DNA of 64,000 nt from Arabidopsis thaliana (GCF_000001735.4 NC_003071.7:6441151-6505150), one strand, 5' to 3'; shown: positions 39,034 to 50,555, counted from the stretch's first letter. A program made the numbers and translations. The notes: generated by a model from the letters alone, not told the origin.

Positions 39034-39617
39034 ATAAATTCTGTTTGTTGGAAAAAAAAAAAATATATAAAATCTAATTTACCACAAAAACGAAATTATG
39101 TATCGGTTTGGGCTTATTTGAAAAGGTCAGAGTTTAGATTTTATGATTAAACGAGGTTAAATATCTGTTTGGGTTTAGAAAGTACGATGAGAGTTTAGAT
39201 TTTATGATTAAACGAGGTTAAATATCGGTTTGGGTTTAGAAAGTACGATTAGGGTTTAGATTTTATGATTAAACGGGTTAAATATTGGTTTAGGTTTATT
39301 AACAGATTTAGATTTTACAATTAAACGAGATTTAATGTCAGTTTGGGTTTAAAAAATACGATTAGGGTTTAGTTTTTTTTACGATTAAAATGAGTTTAAA
39401 TGGCGGTTTGGGTTTATAAAGAAGAATTAGGGTTTAGATTTTGTAATTAAACGAGATTATATATCGGTTTGGATTATAATTATAAATTTAATTTTTTTAC
39501 GTATTTAAGTAGGATTTGACATGGCATATTTTTATTGGTTAATGCAAAAAGAGGTGAACAAATGGATTCACCCCTAGGGGTGAACAAATGGATTCACCCC
39601 TAGGGGTGAACCCAAGT

Positions 39618-40688
39618 CTTGTTCTTAATATATAGATCAAAATCTTTTCCAATTAGAGTTTAGATTTGCAAAACATTATCCTATTTTACAGAACAATGTG
39701 CGTGAACATTGTTAGAATTGATCTCTAGTGTATTTTGCAGCAAGATTATGGTACGAGAAGAAAACAGAGAATGAATCGGTAACAACATTGTTTCAGTTCT
39801 GATCCAATACACTTATTAATGCTGCTATGCATTTCTCCAAAACAAAAAAAGGTTCTCTGAGAAAAAACCATTGTGCCAAGCATACGAAAAGCTCTACAAC
39901 TAATAAATCCACACATTGTGAAACTAAAACTTCTAAAAAAGGCAACACAATAAGCAAGTTTTTGCTGAGGTAATCCCACAATTTCGATCTCACATCCCTT
40001 CAAAGTACTGATTCACGCATGCGCAGTGAAATTACACTCTTTTGCCTCTTCAAGTACCTGTGCCAAGTTACAACCAAAATTACAAATCCAAACAAGACCC
40101 TGAGAGAAGAAGATTCATTCTTCTTCGCCATCATTGTGTATCATTTTACGACTTATTCTCTCGTTATCGATTTCACGGAACCTAACATTCTTTTCATGAT
40201 AACCAAAGACAACTCAAAGGCAGTACAATGAAACAAAACCAAAGTTGTCGTATAAACCATATTCTATACGAATCAAAAGCAACAAATGTGCATCATTATG
40301 CCAAATCAAAGTATCAAACAGACTGTTTAAATGAACAAAATGTTTGTTATTCAGTGCTAAGAAAAGCTTTGCTTTGTCTAATCCGCCAACACAATGCAAA
40401 AGGAAACAGAGTCTAATCTTCATATACTGATAAGAAACCTACAATGCAGCACCATTCTCTTGCCAGCGACGTAAAATCCGAGTGCATCACCCATCTTTTC
40501 CAATTCCTATCAATCCCAAACCCAAACCATTCACAAAAACAACTTAATCCAACTCAAACAAAGAACGGTAACGACCAACATCAATGCACAAGAAGCTCCA
40601 TAGTGTTAAACAAGAAACTTAGCAGACTAATCTCCCAAATAATCCTATAAGAAACCTAAGTAAAGTAAAACACTCACAAAGAGGACTA
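39618..40688. other. 3' flank of the NFD6-like gene
   Basis: No separate gene is seen. The part near 40,000-40,688 lies downstream of the NFD6-like stop on the minus strand and probably holds its 3'UTR, perhaps with introns, as the Arabidopsis locus has several transcript forms (from memory). Confidence 0.45.
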
Positions 40689-41166
40689 CTAGCGATCTTG
40701 ACAAGTGCGTTGGAAGGTACCGTTAGACAGCTCGCAGAAAGCTCGCAAGTTAACGTTAAGGTGAGATGTGAGTTGAGAAGTAGCCACAACACTGTACAGA
40801 GGCAAGAACGACTGTGTGCAACCAAGTGCTCCTAGATTCCTGAAGAAGATATTCACAAATCAACATCAGATTCTTTCCAATTAGAGATCTAAGGAAGCTA
40901 CGAATCTCAAAATTTTCAAAATCGAGATACGAAGATTTTTAATTCTCACTGAATTGATTGGATTTTGTTGAAATTTGATAAAGAGACTGTGAAGGAGTTA
41001 GGTTCACGAACCTGGAAGGTGATGAGAAGGTGAAGCGACGGCTAGGTAAGGAGGATTGAGGAGGACGGAGGCGAGGAAGCGCCGTGGTGGGAGAACGGAG
41101 AGATGGTGATCTTGCGGTGGCGGAGACGAAAGAACGAGCGGCAGATCCTGCGTTGCGCCAAGCCAT
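40689..41166 (-). CDS. NFD6-like small protein, At2g15000 type
   Basis: Two exons, 41166-41012 and 40839-40689, joined by a GT-AG intron (AG|GTTCGTG to TTCAG|G), give 101 residues. The N-terminus is rich in Arg, Ser and Ala with almost no acidic residues (MAWRNAGSAARSFVSATARS), a typical mitochondrial presequence. The second exon encodes a conserved hydrophobic segment (SFLPLYSVVATSQLTSHL) and ends in QRTCQDR. It matches my memory of At2g15000, related to NUCLEAR FUSION DEFECTIVE 6. Function is unknown beyond that; mitochondrial location is inferred. If exon 1 ran on unspliced it would end at 40939 with no family likeness, so splicing is preferred. Confidence 0.88.
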
Positions 41167-41401
41167 TGAAGGAGGAGAAGTGAATTGAGAGAGAGAGAGA
41201 GGTTTTTGCTAGGGTTTAGGGAAATGAATAGAGAGAAGCTCTCGATGTGTTTGGTTGTACGGAAGTTCAGTATGGTGCATCGTAGTGGATGATTATATTT
41301 ATTGGGCTGAAGCCCATATCTATAATCGCCATTCTAGGCACAATATAGTCCTGATCGATGTATAGTGTTATTTCATAAAATATTTTTATTTTTGTGGTAA
41401 G
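41167..41401. promoter_or_regulatory. 5' flank of the NFD6-like gene
   Basis: Immediately upstream on the minus strand. A 'gagagagagagag' tract at 41191-41203 (CT-rich on the coding strand) and 'ttagggttt'-like words (41210-41219, telo-box-like) sit in the likely 5'UTR or promoter. Telo-boxes are common in plant housekeeping and organelle-related genes. Confidence 0.45.
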
Positions 41402-42020
41402 TAAGAGTGTCAAAATGGTACAAGATTCATGTATCAACTCAATTCAACTTCATCTATAAAATTTACAATTTTTCCGCCAAAAAACAAAAATTCGTAATTT
41501 TCTCGTCAAAAACTTAAATTCGCAATTAATCCGTCAAAAAAATTCACAAATTTAAACCAAAAACGAAATCTACAATTTTTCGCTAAAAACGTAAATCCGT
41601 AATTTCCCGGCCAGAAATGTAAATTCGCAAATTCCACCAAATAATAGTAATGATGATCATATTATTATGAATTATTGTTTTATTTATTATATTAATGGAT
41701 CAACCCATTCAACAATTTAACCCATTAAATTAAATGAGTTCATGGGTTGTCTGAACTCATTTCTTAGATAAATTGAGTCAACTTATAATGACCATCTCCA
41801 GTGGTTGTCTCTACTTTTTTTCTAAATATAAAAAAAAAATATATAAATATCTATTTTTACTCCACTGGTTCCTCAAAAATAGAGATATCTATTTGTTAAA
41901 AGAAGAAATAGATACAAAAATAGAGTATAAAGATAAAAACTAGAGATGAGTTGAAGATGCCACTGTAAACTCATTTGGTAATGAGTAGAGTTGGGTTGGG
42001 TAACCATTTTGACACCCATA
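41402..42020. mobile_element. Non-autonomous hAT-like element
   Basis: Left end 'taagagtgtcaaaatggt' at 41402 and right end 'accattttgacacccata' ending 42020 form an 18-bp inverted repeat with two mismatches, of the gtgtcaaaatgg type frequent in plant hAT elements. Flanking 8-mers (gtggtaag, ggtgtaac) agree only partly. Inside are a ~36-bp 'cgtaattttc...gccaaaaac' minisatellite (41466-41640) and a possible nested MITE at 41788-41965. Confidence 0.6.
41466..41640. repeat. ~36-bp minisatellite
   Basis: About five diverged units combining 'aattttccgc', 'aaaaac' and 'aaattcg' words. Noncoding. Confidence 0.65.
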
Positions 42021-43271
42021 GGTGTAACTTTTAAAACAGAAGTGGTGTTTTGGGAATTTTAGACTTTCTCTCATGCATCTCTTGCCAAGAACATCGATGG
42101 AAACGTTAAGGTTTTGTTTTGCTCCACGACGACGAATCAACTATGTCTTCTTCGGCTTCTCTCGTATGTAAGGGTTTGATGTTACTTGTGTTTCATTTCT
42201 CCTCGTATGGCTTCCTTTCTCTTCCTTTTTATTCCATTTGGAAATCTGGACATCGACCTGAAATTTGTGCATGAATGGTATGAGTGGATGAAATTTGTTC
42301 ATTATTAGTATATAGAGGATGTATATTTTTGAAGTTGTAACCAACGGATACATATTTCCAATTTCTTCCGAATTTTGTAAAACTAAACGTAGCCACAAAA
42401 ACCATGTTACTAAATTTAGAATAATGAAACGAACAACAACCTGCGGTAACGTTTGCCGCAACTGCAAGAGGCGAACAAACGAACAGATTAGTTGTCTAAA
42501 TTTAAACTTTCTTTTACATCAAGTTTAATTATTGGGACAATAATCCAAATTCTAGAGTTTTCTCTAAAATATCAACATCTCCGGCTCCTTAAAAAGTCTA
42601 CAAATTCTCTAAAACCATTTTCCACCTCTTTAAACATAAAAAAAAATCTAAAGTATTTTTATAGAATTAGTTGATTATAATATTGTAACCTAGATATTAT
42701 GTAAGAACTCTCAAAACATATAATTAAAATATTTTATATATTTGTAGTGATGTAGTGAAGTTGTCTTCAAGTTAAAATCAAAGTAATAAAAATTATATAT
42801 GCTCTAGAAAAACCATTTTTTTTTGTTTGCTCTATAAAATTGACATGATAATAAAGTTAATTTGGTCTAGTTAAACAAATTAAGGAGTTGGAGATTCAGT
42901 TTCCGATTAGGGAAGCTCGGTGTAGTCGAAAATAATAACATCCATTTCCTTTTCATCGAGTGAGAGATCGGCAAATTAGACACTCGAACTAAGCTTCAAC
43001 TAAATTTTCCAAAAAAAAAAAGATACTAGAGAAACGCCATTAAATTAAAAAAATGGGTAGGTGCATAGTAAATTGGTCAGCCATGCATGTGACAGTTATC
43101 GTGTAGACTCTATAGAGAGCCCTACATAAATGAAGCTTGTCGTGGCAAATTCTAGAAGTAGTATTTTAAGTCAGTCTAGTTTTGACCAATACATAGCTTA
43201 TAACTAAAAGACTAAAAGTGTTTTCTCTAAATATACACTTTGTTATCAAATTACAAGTAATCAATCAAAAG
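42021..43271. other. Spacer and thionin 5' flank
   Basis: No gene is seen. The last few hundred bases are upstream of the thionin start. A 'ctacataaatgaag' stretch near 43122 could serve as a TATA-like element, but this is weak. Confidence 0.4.
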
Positions 43272-43851
43272 ATGGAAGGCAAAACTGTGATATTCAGTGT
43301 ACTCGTAATGGGTCTGGTCATCTCGCAAATTCAAGTAGAAGCACAAAAAACTTGCTGCCCGAGCCAGTCAACTAGGAAGGAGTTTGAAGATTGCATTTCA
43401 GAAGGAAATTTGCAGATACTTTGTTCAGCTGAAAGTGGATGCCGAGACACTTACGTGGGTTATTGCCCTTCGGGTTTTCCTTACGGGAGTCTCACAAACT
43501 CTGGTAAAAACTGAACTCACTTGGTTATATGCTTTATTAAGTTACATTTGTTAGAGGATGGATCAAGATTTCATTTTTGATGCAAGGTGATGTTGTCAAT
43601 GTATATTGTAAGTTGGGGTGTGTATCCTCTCTGTGTGGTGCCTTAACGAGTCTCCAAAAACTTGGTAAAGCAAGCTCTCCAAATGCATAGTTGCTACTAC
43701 TATTATTACTATTATTACTAAAGAAATCATTCTAGTTTTGTTTCGGTGATCAGACACAAGTGGAAAAGTGAATGTCGCGGTTGAACGATGTACCAAGGCA
43801 TGTTCTACTATATGCACTAAAGGATCTAAAACCGCAGTTGAAACTGTGTAA
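43272..43851 (+). CDS. Thionin-like secreted cysteine-rich peptide, At2g15010 type
   Basis: Thionins are small defence peptides made as secreted precursors. Three exons, 43272-43503, 43587-43664 and 43754-43851, with GT-AG introns in phase 1, give 135 residues. The two-intron layout is that of thionin genes. A signal peptide covers about residues 1-24. The mature-like part follows with the thionin start KTCCP and six Cys; exons 2-3 form a C-terminal domain with six more. By my count the mature-like part is net negative and the C-terminal part net positive, the reverse of classical thionins. ATG 43272 is preferred because it starts the signal peptide and the upstream open frame has no earlier ATG. 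Position next to the NFD6-like gene matches At2g15010. Potency cannot be judged. Confidence 0.88.
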
Positions 43852-44448
43852 AAAAGCAGTCAAGCATAAACAAGTAAAGGGGTGGTCATGATCACTAAAA
43901 GTGTAAAAGTGTTGTTTTCATACAATAATTGTCGTGTATGTGTCAAACGTGCTAGACTATGGTGCTAGTACTGTTTAATAAATTGTTTCCGGTTTTTTTA
44001 CGTATCGTAGAGAGTTATCGATATCTAAATTATATCTCTCTTCTACTTGTTATTACCTAAGCGGTATTCAATTCATGTGTACGTGGAGAAGTATCTTTTT
44101 GGAGTAAGACTAGTAAATCCCTAGTTTAAAAGGGTCAGCAAAAAAGATACTCTTCTAAAAGATATTCCCAAAAGATACCTTTATTCCCTTTTTGTTTGAT
44201 TGTTTAGAAAAAAAAATTGTTTTTAAAAGATTGATTTTTTAAATTTTCCATGTAATATTTATTGGTTAGTATTGGTGAATTGTAATTTTTATGAAAAATA
44301 GTTAATTATCATTGGTTTAGAGTTATAAAAAATTGTAAAATATTAAAAATAATACATTTATAATCGACATTTAATATGTTTTCTTAATATGTGTTTTTTT
44401 TTTCTAAACAATTAAACAAAAAAGAAATACTCATTTGTGGAATATATG
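43852..44448. other. Spacer with dispersed repeat
   Basis: Contains the 3' flank of the thionin gene. 44200-44420 resembles 30140-30400, a diverged dispersed repeat. No gene is seen. Confidence 0.45.
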
Positions 44449-44570
44449 GATGCAGATGTAGTCCACACGTGCATTCACTTTTATGTAGTTCTCGTGGGCC
44501 CTAATGGAGTATTCGAACGCACGAGTATTTGGGCTTGTTTGTGCGACAAAGCGTAACATATGACCATCTC
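44449..44570 (-). pseudogene. Fragment of the At2g15020-type gene
   Basis: On the minus strand the fragment encodes ENYIKVNARVDYICIH and CYALSHKQAQILV, corresponding to ENYIKVNARVDNIRIH and RYALSHQQAEILV of the full gene 6.7 kb away (51186-51300). Roughly 115 bp align with substitutions and small indels. It is flanked by unrelated repeat sequence, so it is a detached, non-functional piece. Confidence 0.75.
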
Positions 44571-45070
44571 TCTTTTTGTTGAATGCTGATGAATGTTTTC
44601 TTGAAAGAAAATTACGAGAAGCATACAAAAAGTGTTCGATAAGGGGAAAGCGCTAGCAAATATAACTAAAAAGAAAATTACAAAGCCTCTCAAAATGTAA
44701 GATTGCTCTACGAATGAAATTTTTTTTGGAAAAATGAGTTCTTTGGTCAAACGTCATTAATAATACACAATGTTTTTTCTAACTTTGCATGACATTTAGC
44801 ATCATATAATTTCAACACCTGCCCTCGTCTCCCAATTACTTCTCAATTAATATATTTAATCAATTTTTATGAATCTAATATTTTGTCAATTACTTCTCAA
44901 TTAATATATTCAATCAATTTTCATGGATCAAATCTCTTCTGTAACGTTTTTGTATTAGTACTTGATTAGATACAACTTATATGATTTAAATCCAACTTAA
45001 ATGCTATTGCAATAAAGACTTTGCTCTAACATACGAGTTTATTGAGTGAAACAAACATCTTAAAAGAAAA
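44571..45070. other. Spacer with a ~52-bp direct duplication
   Basis: The phrase 'caattacttctcaattaata' followed by 'atcaattttcatgga'-like sequence occurs twice (from 44833 and from 44886). No gene is seen. Confidence 0.5.
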
Positions 45071-47940
45071 TAATTAGTCCCTCTTCATTTTAACCAAAAA
45101 GCCAAACCAGAAAAAAAACCTCTTTTCATCTCCCTCAAAACTTAAAATATAGTGAAGATGACTATTCAAGATACATCCTATATAAGGTATCGACAATGTT
45201 TTATTTTTATCATTGCATGAAGATTAGTTTGTTAGAATCTTAAACTCTGTTTGACCTCATGTGTATAGCGAAAATCAACGACATCGTTAATTGACTCATA
45301 CGATGCACAATGTTGTAAGTGTCTCAAAGTGAGATCTATAGAGTTACAAGAAGATTACAAAGAGATTCGAAATAAAAAAACCGAAAAAGTCTTTTGAATG
45401 CAAGAGATGTGTAGAACTTGGAGATATGGTTATAAACTTTTATTCTCCTACTATTCGTTGGTTCCAATGTACTGTCATTTTAGAGAATTTTTATTTTTTA
45501 TGGATCTAATTTAATTAACACAAATCTTTATTGAGAATTTGTTGGTATTCACGAAATCCAAAGGAGGTAATTACTCCCTCTTCACTTCAACCAAAAAGCC
45601 AAACCACAAAAAAAACTCTCTTCATCTCCCTCAAAATTTGAAATATGATGAAGACGACTACTCAAGCTACATCTCACAAGGTATCGACAATGTTTTATTT
45701 TTATCATTGCATGAAAATTCGTTTGTCAGAATCTTAATCTTTGTTTGATCTCATGTGTGTAGTGAAAACCAACGACATCATTAATTGACTCATACTCTGC
45801 ACAATATTGTAAGTGTCTCAAAGTGAGATCTCTAGAGTCAGAAGAAGATTACAAAGAGATTCGAAGTAAAACACCGAAAAAGTCTTTTAAATGCAAGAGA
45901 TGTGTAGAACTTGGAGATATGGTCATGAAGTTTTATTCTCCTACTGTTCGATGGTTCCAATGTACTATTATTTTAGAGAATTTTCATTTTTTATGGATCT
46001 AATTTGATTTACACAAATCATTATTGAGAATTTGTTGGTATTTACAAAATTCAAAGGAGATAATTACTCTCTCTTCACTTCAACCAAAAAGCCAAACCAC
46101 AAAAAAAACTTTCTTCATCTCCCTCAAAACTTGAAATACGGTGAAGACGACTACTCAAGCTACATCCCACAAGGTATCGAGAATGTTTTATTTTTATCAT
46201 TGCATTAAGATTCGTTTGTCAGAATCTTAATCTCTGTTTGATCTCATGAGTGTAGCGAAAACCAACGACATCGTTAATTGACTCATACGCTACAAAATGT
46301 TGTAAGTGTCTCAAAGTGAGATCTATAGAGTCACAAGAAGATTACGAAGAGATTCGAAGTAAAACACCAAAAAAGTCTGTTGAATGCAAGGGATGTGAAG
46401 AACTTGGAGATATGGATATGAACTTTCATTCCCTACTGTGCATTGGTTTCAATATACTATTATTTTAGAGGATTTTCATTTTGTATGGATCTAATTTAAT
46501 TTACACAAATCATTATTGAGAAGTTGTTGGTGTTCACGAAATCCAAAAGAGATAATTAGTCCCTCTTCACTTCAACCAAAAAGTCAAACCACAAAAAAAA
46601 CTCTCTTCATCTCCCTCAAAACTTGAAATATGGTGAAGACGACTACTCAAGCTACATCCCACAAGGTATTGACAATGTTTTATTTTCATCATTGAATGAA
46701 GATTCGTTTGTCATAATCTTAATCTCTGTTTGATCTCATGTGTATAGTGAAAACCAACGACATCATTAATTGACTCATACGCTGCACAATGTTGTAAGTG
46801 TCTCAAAGTGAGATGTATAGAGTCACAAGAAGATTACAAAGAGATTCGAAGTAAAACACCAAAGAAGTCTTTCGAATGCAAGAGATGTGAAGAACTTGGA
46901 TATATGGTTATGAACTTTGATTCCCTACTGTGTATTGGTTCCAATGTATTATTATTTTAGAGAATTTTCATTTTATGGATCTTATTTGATTTACACAAAT
47001 CATTATTTAGAATTTGTTGGTGTTCACGAAATCCAAAGAAAATAATGATTCCCTCTTCACTTCAACCAAAAAGCCAAAACAAAAAAAAAACTCTCTTCAT
47101 CTTCCTCAAAACTTAAAATATGGTGAAGACGACTACTTAAGCTACATCCCACAAGGTATCGAGAATGTTTTATTTTTATCATTGCATTAAGATTCGTTTG
47201 TCAGAATCTTAATCTCTGTTTGATCTCATGTGTGTAGCGAAAACCAACGACATCGTTAATTGACTCATACGCTGCACAATGTTGTAAGTGTCTCAAAGTG
47301 AGATTTATAGAGTCACAAGAAGATTACGAAGAGATTCGAAGTAAAACACCAAAAAAGTCTGTTAAATGTAAGAGATGTAAAGAACATTGAGATATGGGTA
47401 TGAACTTTGATTCCCTACTGTCCGTTGGTTTCAATGTACTATTATTTTAGAGAATTTTTATTTTTTATGTATCTAATTTGATTTACACAAATCATTATTG
47501 AGAATTTGTTGGGGTTCACGAAATCCAAAGGAGATAATTACTCTCTCTTCACTTCAACCAAAAAGCCAAAACCACAAAAAAAAAACACTTTTCATCTCCC
47601 TCAAAACTTGAAATATGGTGAAGACGACTACTCAAGCTACATCCCACAAGGTATCGACAATGTTTTATTTTTATATTTGCATTAAGATTCGTTTGTCAAA
47701 ATCTTAATCTATGTTTGATCTCATGTGTGTACAAAAACCAACGACATCGTTAATTGACTCATACGCTGCACAATGTTGTAAGTGTCTCAAAGTGAGATCT
47801 ATAGAATCACAGAAGATTACGAAGAGATCCGAAGTAAAACACGAGAAAAGTCTTTTGAATGCAAGAGGTGTGAAGAACTTGGAGATATGGTTATGAACTT
47901 TTTTTTCCTACTGTGTGTTGGTTCCAATGTACTATTATTT
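45071..47940 (+). repeat. Six ~490-bp tandem units with a CW zinc finger-like fragment
   Basis: Units start at about 45071, 45568, 46061, 46553, 47043 and 47534 (spacing 490-497 bp). Each has an exon-like start (MVKTTTQATSHK in the best copies) ending AAG|GTAT, an intron-like gap of about 100 bp ending TGTAG, then a frame reading SLIDSYAAQCCKCLKVRS, ESQEDYEEIRSKT and SFECKRCEEL. This resembles the CW-type zinc finger of plant MBD proteins (MBD1/2/4/12 group), with the conserved Trp after the second Cys pair replaced by Val and the C-terminal part missing. Start codons are lost in units 1 and 3, unit 5 has a stop in exon 1, and unit 6 has a lost acceptor and a frameshift. The array is most likely an amplified pseudogene. 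Confidence 0.75.
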
Positions 47941-48520
47941 CCTACGAGATTATCCTGATACTGATGTTAGCGGATAGAAGCTTATCGCGATACGGTTGTT
48001 ATCAGAAAGTGTTATTAGTTTTGATTCTTTTTGTAAAACACAAGGAGACAACCTGTAGCATCGTCAGTATTATTTTTCTTATCTGATAGAAGTTATATCG
48101 ACTAACATTATTACCATTTAAACTCGTAGGCTATTGTTTGAGGATTATTTTTAAAAGGCTACAAACAAATATGCTCGCGTTTAGCGGATAAGAGATTTTT
48201 GTGATTATGTTATTATTAGAATTTGTTACTAGCTTTGATTCTTGTTGTAAAAGGGACAACATGTGGCATTGTAATTATTATCTTAATTATCTGCTAGTAG
48301 TTATATCGACTAACATTGCTACCTTTTAAACTCGTAGTCTATTGATTGTGGACTTTCTTTATAAAGTTAACGGAAATATCATCGTTTTTAGCATATACGA
48401 GATTATCGCGATACTATTTGTTATCAGAATGTTGCTTATAGTCAATGAGTCCACATAATTTCTATTTAAACTTGTGGTTTATTGTTTGAGGATTATTTTT
48501 AAAGGCCATACATATCAATA
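47941..48520. repeat. Three diverged ~220-bp direct repeats
   Basis: Repeats start near 47942, 48180 and 48395. Shared words are 'acgagattatc', 'ttatatcgactaacatt', 'taaactcgtag' and 'ctattgtttgaggattattt'. The third copy is shorter. They directly follow the CW array and may be its original flank. Confidence 0.6.
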
Positions 48521-49675
48521 ATGATTACAATATGTTTATGTTTTTAATGTTGGTGGGAGATATCTTTCAGGATATTTTTAGCATCCAGCATTTATGCTAT
48601 AAACTTTGTTTTGGTTTTATAGGGGCTTTTTCGTGAGAAATTATATTGGGGAAGAGAGAAGATTAATTACTCAATTTTCATGCATAGATACTTAATATTC
48701 TGATCATCTAGGCATAAATATTAATATAGCCCATAAATAATTAAATCATTTTAGCTATATTAAATGTGTTTTAGAGAAGAAAAAAAAAAAAACCTCTCTC
48801 CTCCAACTTTCCTCTCTTCTCTTCTTTCAGAAAGGAAGGATATGGCGTAGTTTCTTTTGGTTCCGGTGTAATCTGGATCGTATATATTCTCGTTTTCGAG
48901 ATCAATAAATTCCGATTTACTGTCGGATCTTTATACCGGTTAAATCCGCTTTTTTCTCTCGCTTTTAGCGGGATTCGATCTCCCTCCATCCTCGCTTTTC
49001 ATCGATTCACCGGTTTCTCTTCAAAGATTTCTCTATTTTCTCCAATTGATCGAGGAGTAACATCTTCATCGCGTCTTTTGCTCTAAACGAGAGATCAACG
49101 TTGGATTCAGATCTACATCAAGATGGGTGTAGTCGGTGGTGGAGCTTCCCCGGAGTTGGTGTTTTACAGAAACTTTTTGAAGTTGTGATTGTCTCTCAAT
49201 CCGAGAGATTCGATGTCCTTTTGGGTTGGATTCGAGGTCGGCAGAAGACAAGCGGATACTCATCGCTGCATGACTCATTGGCGGCGGCTAATCGAAGTTT
49301 CAGCGATGTCCGGCGAGTTTGACGGCGATGCGACAATCCTCGCCACGTAGTTAGGCGAAGACACATCCTATACACGTGTCGTTACTTACTTAATCATAAT
49401 TTGTGTTTAATTATTATTTAATATGGGCCGTTTATTGTCGTTGTATCCACTGGGCTCAAACTTTCTGTACTTGCCTTTGGGCTTTGCTTAATGCAAGATT
49501 TGGTCGACAAAAAACAAAAATGTGTTTAGATATCTCAACTAGCTGTAAAATATCACCTCATTAGTCATTTACTAAACAAAAACTACACTAATAGTAAATT
49601 ACATCATATTTTTATGGACTTAATCGAAAAAATATTATGTTAATAATTTTTTAATTTACGGTAAAGATTAGAAAA
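48521..49675. other. Unassigned stretch with a GC-richer island
   Basis: 48780-49320 is GC-richer, starts with a pyrimidine-rich run and is open on both strands for about 70 codons (49066-49322). I recognise no protein. It could be the leader of a degraded retroelement or a lost gene. 49340-49675 is AT-rich with nothing visible. Confidence 0.4.
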
Positions 49676-50245
49676 ATATTTGGTCTTTATGGATGAATCT
49701 TTTTATTCACGCTCTTTTCTTCCAGCCAATTAAAATTTGTCACCTAATAAATAATAAATAAATTTATTTAATTATATAATCTAACTTGCCACTAATACAA
49801 AATTATATATCATCTTGGATTTATAAGAGAGGGTTAGGGTTTAGATTTTATGATTATATGAGATTAAATATTGTTTTGAGATTATAAAGGGTTTAAATTT
49901 TATAGTTAAACTAGTTTTAATGTAGGTTTAAATTTATAAACAGGTTTAAATGTTACAATTAAACGAGATTGAATCTCGGTTTGAGTTTAGAAAGAACGGT
50001 TAAAGCTTAGATTTTACAATGAAATGAGTTTAGATACCAGTTTGGGTTTACAATGGAAAATTAGAGATTATATTTTGTGACTAAACGAGATTATATACCG
50101 GTTTGAGTTTATAGAAGAATGGTTAAGATTTAAATTTTATAATTAAGTGAATGTTTATTTCTTATTAGGTGTCAATATCCTGATTGGCTGATGAAAGAAA
50201 AAGAGTGAGTAAAAGGATTCACTCCTAGGGGTGAACCTAAGAATT
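49676..50245. mobile_element. Diverged relative of the palindromic-ended element
   Basis: The interior has the same 'agccaattaaaat', 'tttatttaattatataatct' and 'gggtttagattttat' blocks in the same order as 33330-39617. The right end has ttcactcctaggggtgaa (50218-50235), one base off the 18-bp palindrome. The left end is eroded. It shows the empty site of the LINE insertion in the other copy. Confidence 0.65.
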
Positions 50246-50555
50246 ATTCTTCTTGAAGTGATTTAAAAAAAAAAATTGATATTCAAAAAATTAAAGCAAG
50301 TGTTATAAAGAAGATTTGGTCCTTACAAAGCTAATTGACTTTCTAGTGCTGAACAACAATAGATTTTTGCCAAACACATACAAAATGGTTAGCTATTTAT
50401 TTCAGATAAAGCTATAGGTGTGCGTATGCAAATGACAATTATACGAAAACAATATTTGAGATACCTCAAGAGTAAATATTTACAAACACATATACCAATT
50501 TATGACCTATATCCAATTATTTTATGTACCTATATATTTTTTCTTATTTGCGACT
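50246..50555. other. 3' flank of the At2g15020-type gene
   Basis: AT-rich; should contain the 3'UTR of the minus-strand gene at 50556. No separate feature seen. Confidence 0.45.

Larger units (their letters stand above)
33440..39062 (+). mobile_element. Near full-length LINE retrotransposon
   Basis: A non-LTR element with 5'UTR (from about 33440), ORF1, ORF2 overlapping ORF1 by ATGA, and an A-tail at 39050-39062. It interrupts the palindromic-ended element between 'aatttaatta' and 'tataaaatctaattta', sequences that are contiguous in the relative at 49770-49790. Each ORF has one TGA lesion. I could not define the target duplication because the site is A/T-only. Confidence 0.9.
33330..39617. 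mobile_element. TIR element with 18-bp palindromic ends, split by a LINE
   Basis: The left end is acttgggttcacccc at 33330. The right end is its inverted form, ending 39617. Both ends contain the perfect palindrome TTCACCCCTAGGGGTGAA (33337-33354, 39567-39584, 39593-39610); the right end has it twice, 26 bp apart. After removing the LINE about 0.7 kb remains. It includes about six 60-70-bp direct repeats at 39100-39480 built on 'gggtttagattttatgatta'. A diverged relative lies at about 49676-50245. The class is uncertain and no target duplication was clear. Confidence 0.7.

Noticed and set aside
41788-41965. Possible small MITE nested in the hAT-like element
   Set aside because: Only about ten bases of imperfect inverted similarity ('ccatctccagtgg' against 'gatgccactg'); not enough to call.
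49066-49322. Open frames of about 70 codons on both strands in a GC-richer island
   Set aside because: No recognisable protein and both strands open, which GC-richer leader DNA can do by chance.
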